The notes under the pieces were generated by a model. That model searched no databases and was not told the origin of the DNA. It worked only from the letters and a program-made list of their open reading frames with translations. DNA of 64,000 nt from Heliopora coerulea (lineage: Eukaryota > Cnidaria > Anthozoa > Scleralcyonacea > Helioporidae): the NCBI GenBank assembly GCA_030142905.1, contig JASJOG010000149.1:372001-436000 (forward strand), in the 5' to 3' direction. Made by a program: the position numbers and the translations under genes. Numbering within the stretch: the stretch's first letter is position 1; every line of letters starts with the position of its first letter. Positions 62,500 through 64,000 of the stretch are shown in pieces.

Positions 62500-64000
62500 T
62501 GCCACCGACCAAATGCATCAATGACCAGTCCCCTGATACATCTGCTGAATACAACTGCCAGAATGCATTTCCAAATCTTTTTTGTAATGTTAATCGGAAC
62601 AAGTGTCTTTCTATTCACTTTGGACTGTCGGGAAAGAGTCAAGAAGCACTTACCACAGGAAATCAAAGATCAGACATCAAGAAAGGGGTCAGGGCTGCAA
62701 CTCTTGACTCTCGCTGAGGGAGACTTTCACTAAGCCGCCGAAATCTCCCATTTGGGTAGGAAGTATGAAGAGGCTAAAGCCACAATGATCCAACCATGAG
62801 CGTAACATTTGGCCATTGAGAAGATACAAGTATGAACCGACCTGTCGATCCATCACTAACCGTGGCAAGAAGACCTCTATTTTGCATGAAGTAGAATAGG
62901 GGGACCAGAAGCCCAGGCTCTCGAGCTACCACCGAAAAGTGGGCATAACTACAAGCCTCCGCGAAGGAGAGAGAGCTCAGTGAGCGAAATAATTTTATGA
63001 TTAGAATGCCACTGTTCCAAGGTAAGACGTCGTGAAGAAGAAATATAACAAGGTCGAACTAACGACACGGAGAAAAACTTGTAAGTGGATGGTCAACAGT
63101 AAAATCTGTCACATAAAAACTGTTTCTTTAATGTTTCAGCAATCGGTGTTCTAACCCCCACTGTCTCATTTACGCAATAATCTGTCCAATTTCCACTGTC
63201 AAAACACATGACCATTCAGACCAAGCTCAATGTTATTGTAACAGCATGATACGCAGCCCCGGTTAATTGACAATAAAACCGAGAAGATTTGTTTACCAAC
63301 TGCGGACCAAAATACTAATGTTGCCAAAGCACGCCCTTCTGCGTACATGGTCCGTTCACATTCGAGTACAAAAGTTAGCTGTGACTTCGGTCAACAATGA
63401 TCAAGGTTTGGGATTGGGTAACTTGATATCACGTGAAAACCAAGTGCTACAACTGTGTTTTTACACACTCAAAACAAAAACTAAAGCATTTTAACAAGGA
63501 CTAGATGTCAGTTTGTCAGCTTAAGAAAATCGCCACGGGCTGCCAGACATTTGAAATTTTCCGCAGTTTTGGGATAACGGGGTCCTTGTTGTTTAATGTT
63601 ACTACAAGCGGAAAATGGATAGCCTCGAGATAACCAGCGGTGTTTGATGCAGCCGATTAGGATAGCACTCTTCTCTCATGTTACCAAGGTAAACACTTTA
63701 ATCGGACAACCACTGCGCCCTCACTTAAAATGTTACTACGTGGTGCAATAAAGAAAGCTAACTCAGTGAATCCTTTCCTGTTTTTTCTTTTGCACACGAA
63801 GAATCAAGTTACGCGCGAGACTGGAGCTTTTTGCATACCGCCGCGTGTACACGGCTTATTTATTTCAATATAATGTTAAGAACACGGAAGAGAAGTCCCT
63901 TTACATTCTTGCTTACCTCCTCTCCTTAGCTCTTTGAGCTAATGCTTCGCAAGACAACGCACCAAAATTTACTAGCTACCGATTACGTACGCGCAATTCA
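62500..64000. other. Right edge, no recognised gene
   Basis: Short frames only, no motifs, no exon pairs that I can support. Confidence 0.5.

Overview
The window is nuclear DNA of an animal. It is AT-rich and its genes are split into short exons with GT-AG introns; there are no bacterial operons, origins or plasmid features. The recognised proteins are conserved metazoan genes. Together with abundant MITE-like foldbacks, tRNA-derived SINE-like sequence, a LINE remnant and a dispersed repeat I associate with stony-coral DNA, this points to a cnidarian, most likely an anthozoan (coral or relative). The species assignment is inference.

Left third (1 to about 24,000) is gene dense, and mostly alternates strand. 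NAA25 (minus, 5' end only) is head to head with RWDD4 (plus). SHPK (plus) follows and converges on a flavin-containing monooxygenase (minus), which is head to head with MMAB (plus). MMAB converges on ribosomal stalk gene RPLP2 (minus), which is head to head with MED21 (plus). A secreted somatomedin-B/thrombospondin-1 protein (SBSPON-like, minus) closes the block. For RWDD4, SHPK, the FMO, MMAB, RPLP2, MED21 and SBSPON I could join every coding exon in frame from ATG to stop. The predicted lengths are 189, 482, 531, 230, 117, 141 and 282 aa, close to the human orthologues as I remember them.

Right two thirds (about 24,000 to 64,000) is gene poor. It holds a single-domain IGFBP-like secreted protein (31160-31507, minus) and a small cysteine-rich secreted peptide with a furin-like site (44711-44989, minus). 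It also holds two intact but isolated exons of chaperonin subunit CCT6 (41631-42374, minus) and one unassigned exon-like segment (33904-33971, minus). Otherwise it carries repeats: minisatellites (24278-24600, 46140-46570), a tRNA-like degenerate tandem array (54400-54960), another degenerate array (61750-62450), a SINE (37200-37470), foldback elements, a CT microsatellite (40805-41125) and a 5'-truncated LINE (60350-61230).

The left-hand genes are mostly housekeeping: N-terminal acetylation, carbohydrate phosphorylation, cobalamin adenosylation, translation and transcription. They are not an obvious pathway; the recurring link is shared bidirectional promoters. No operon-like or defence-like system was found. 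The least explained items are the cysteine-rich peptide, the orphan CCT6 exons and the unusual repeat arrays. All similarity calls were made by recognition of protein sequence, without database searching.
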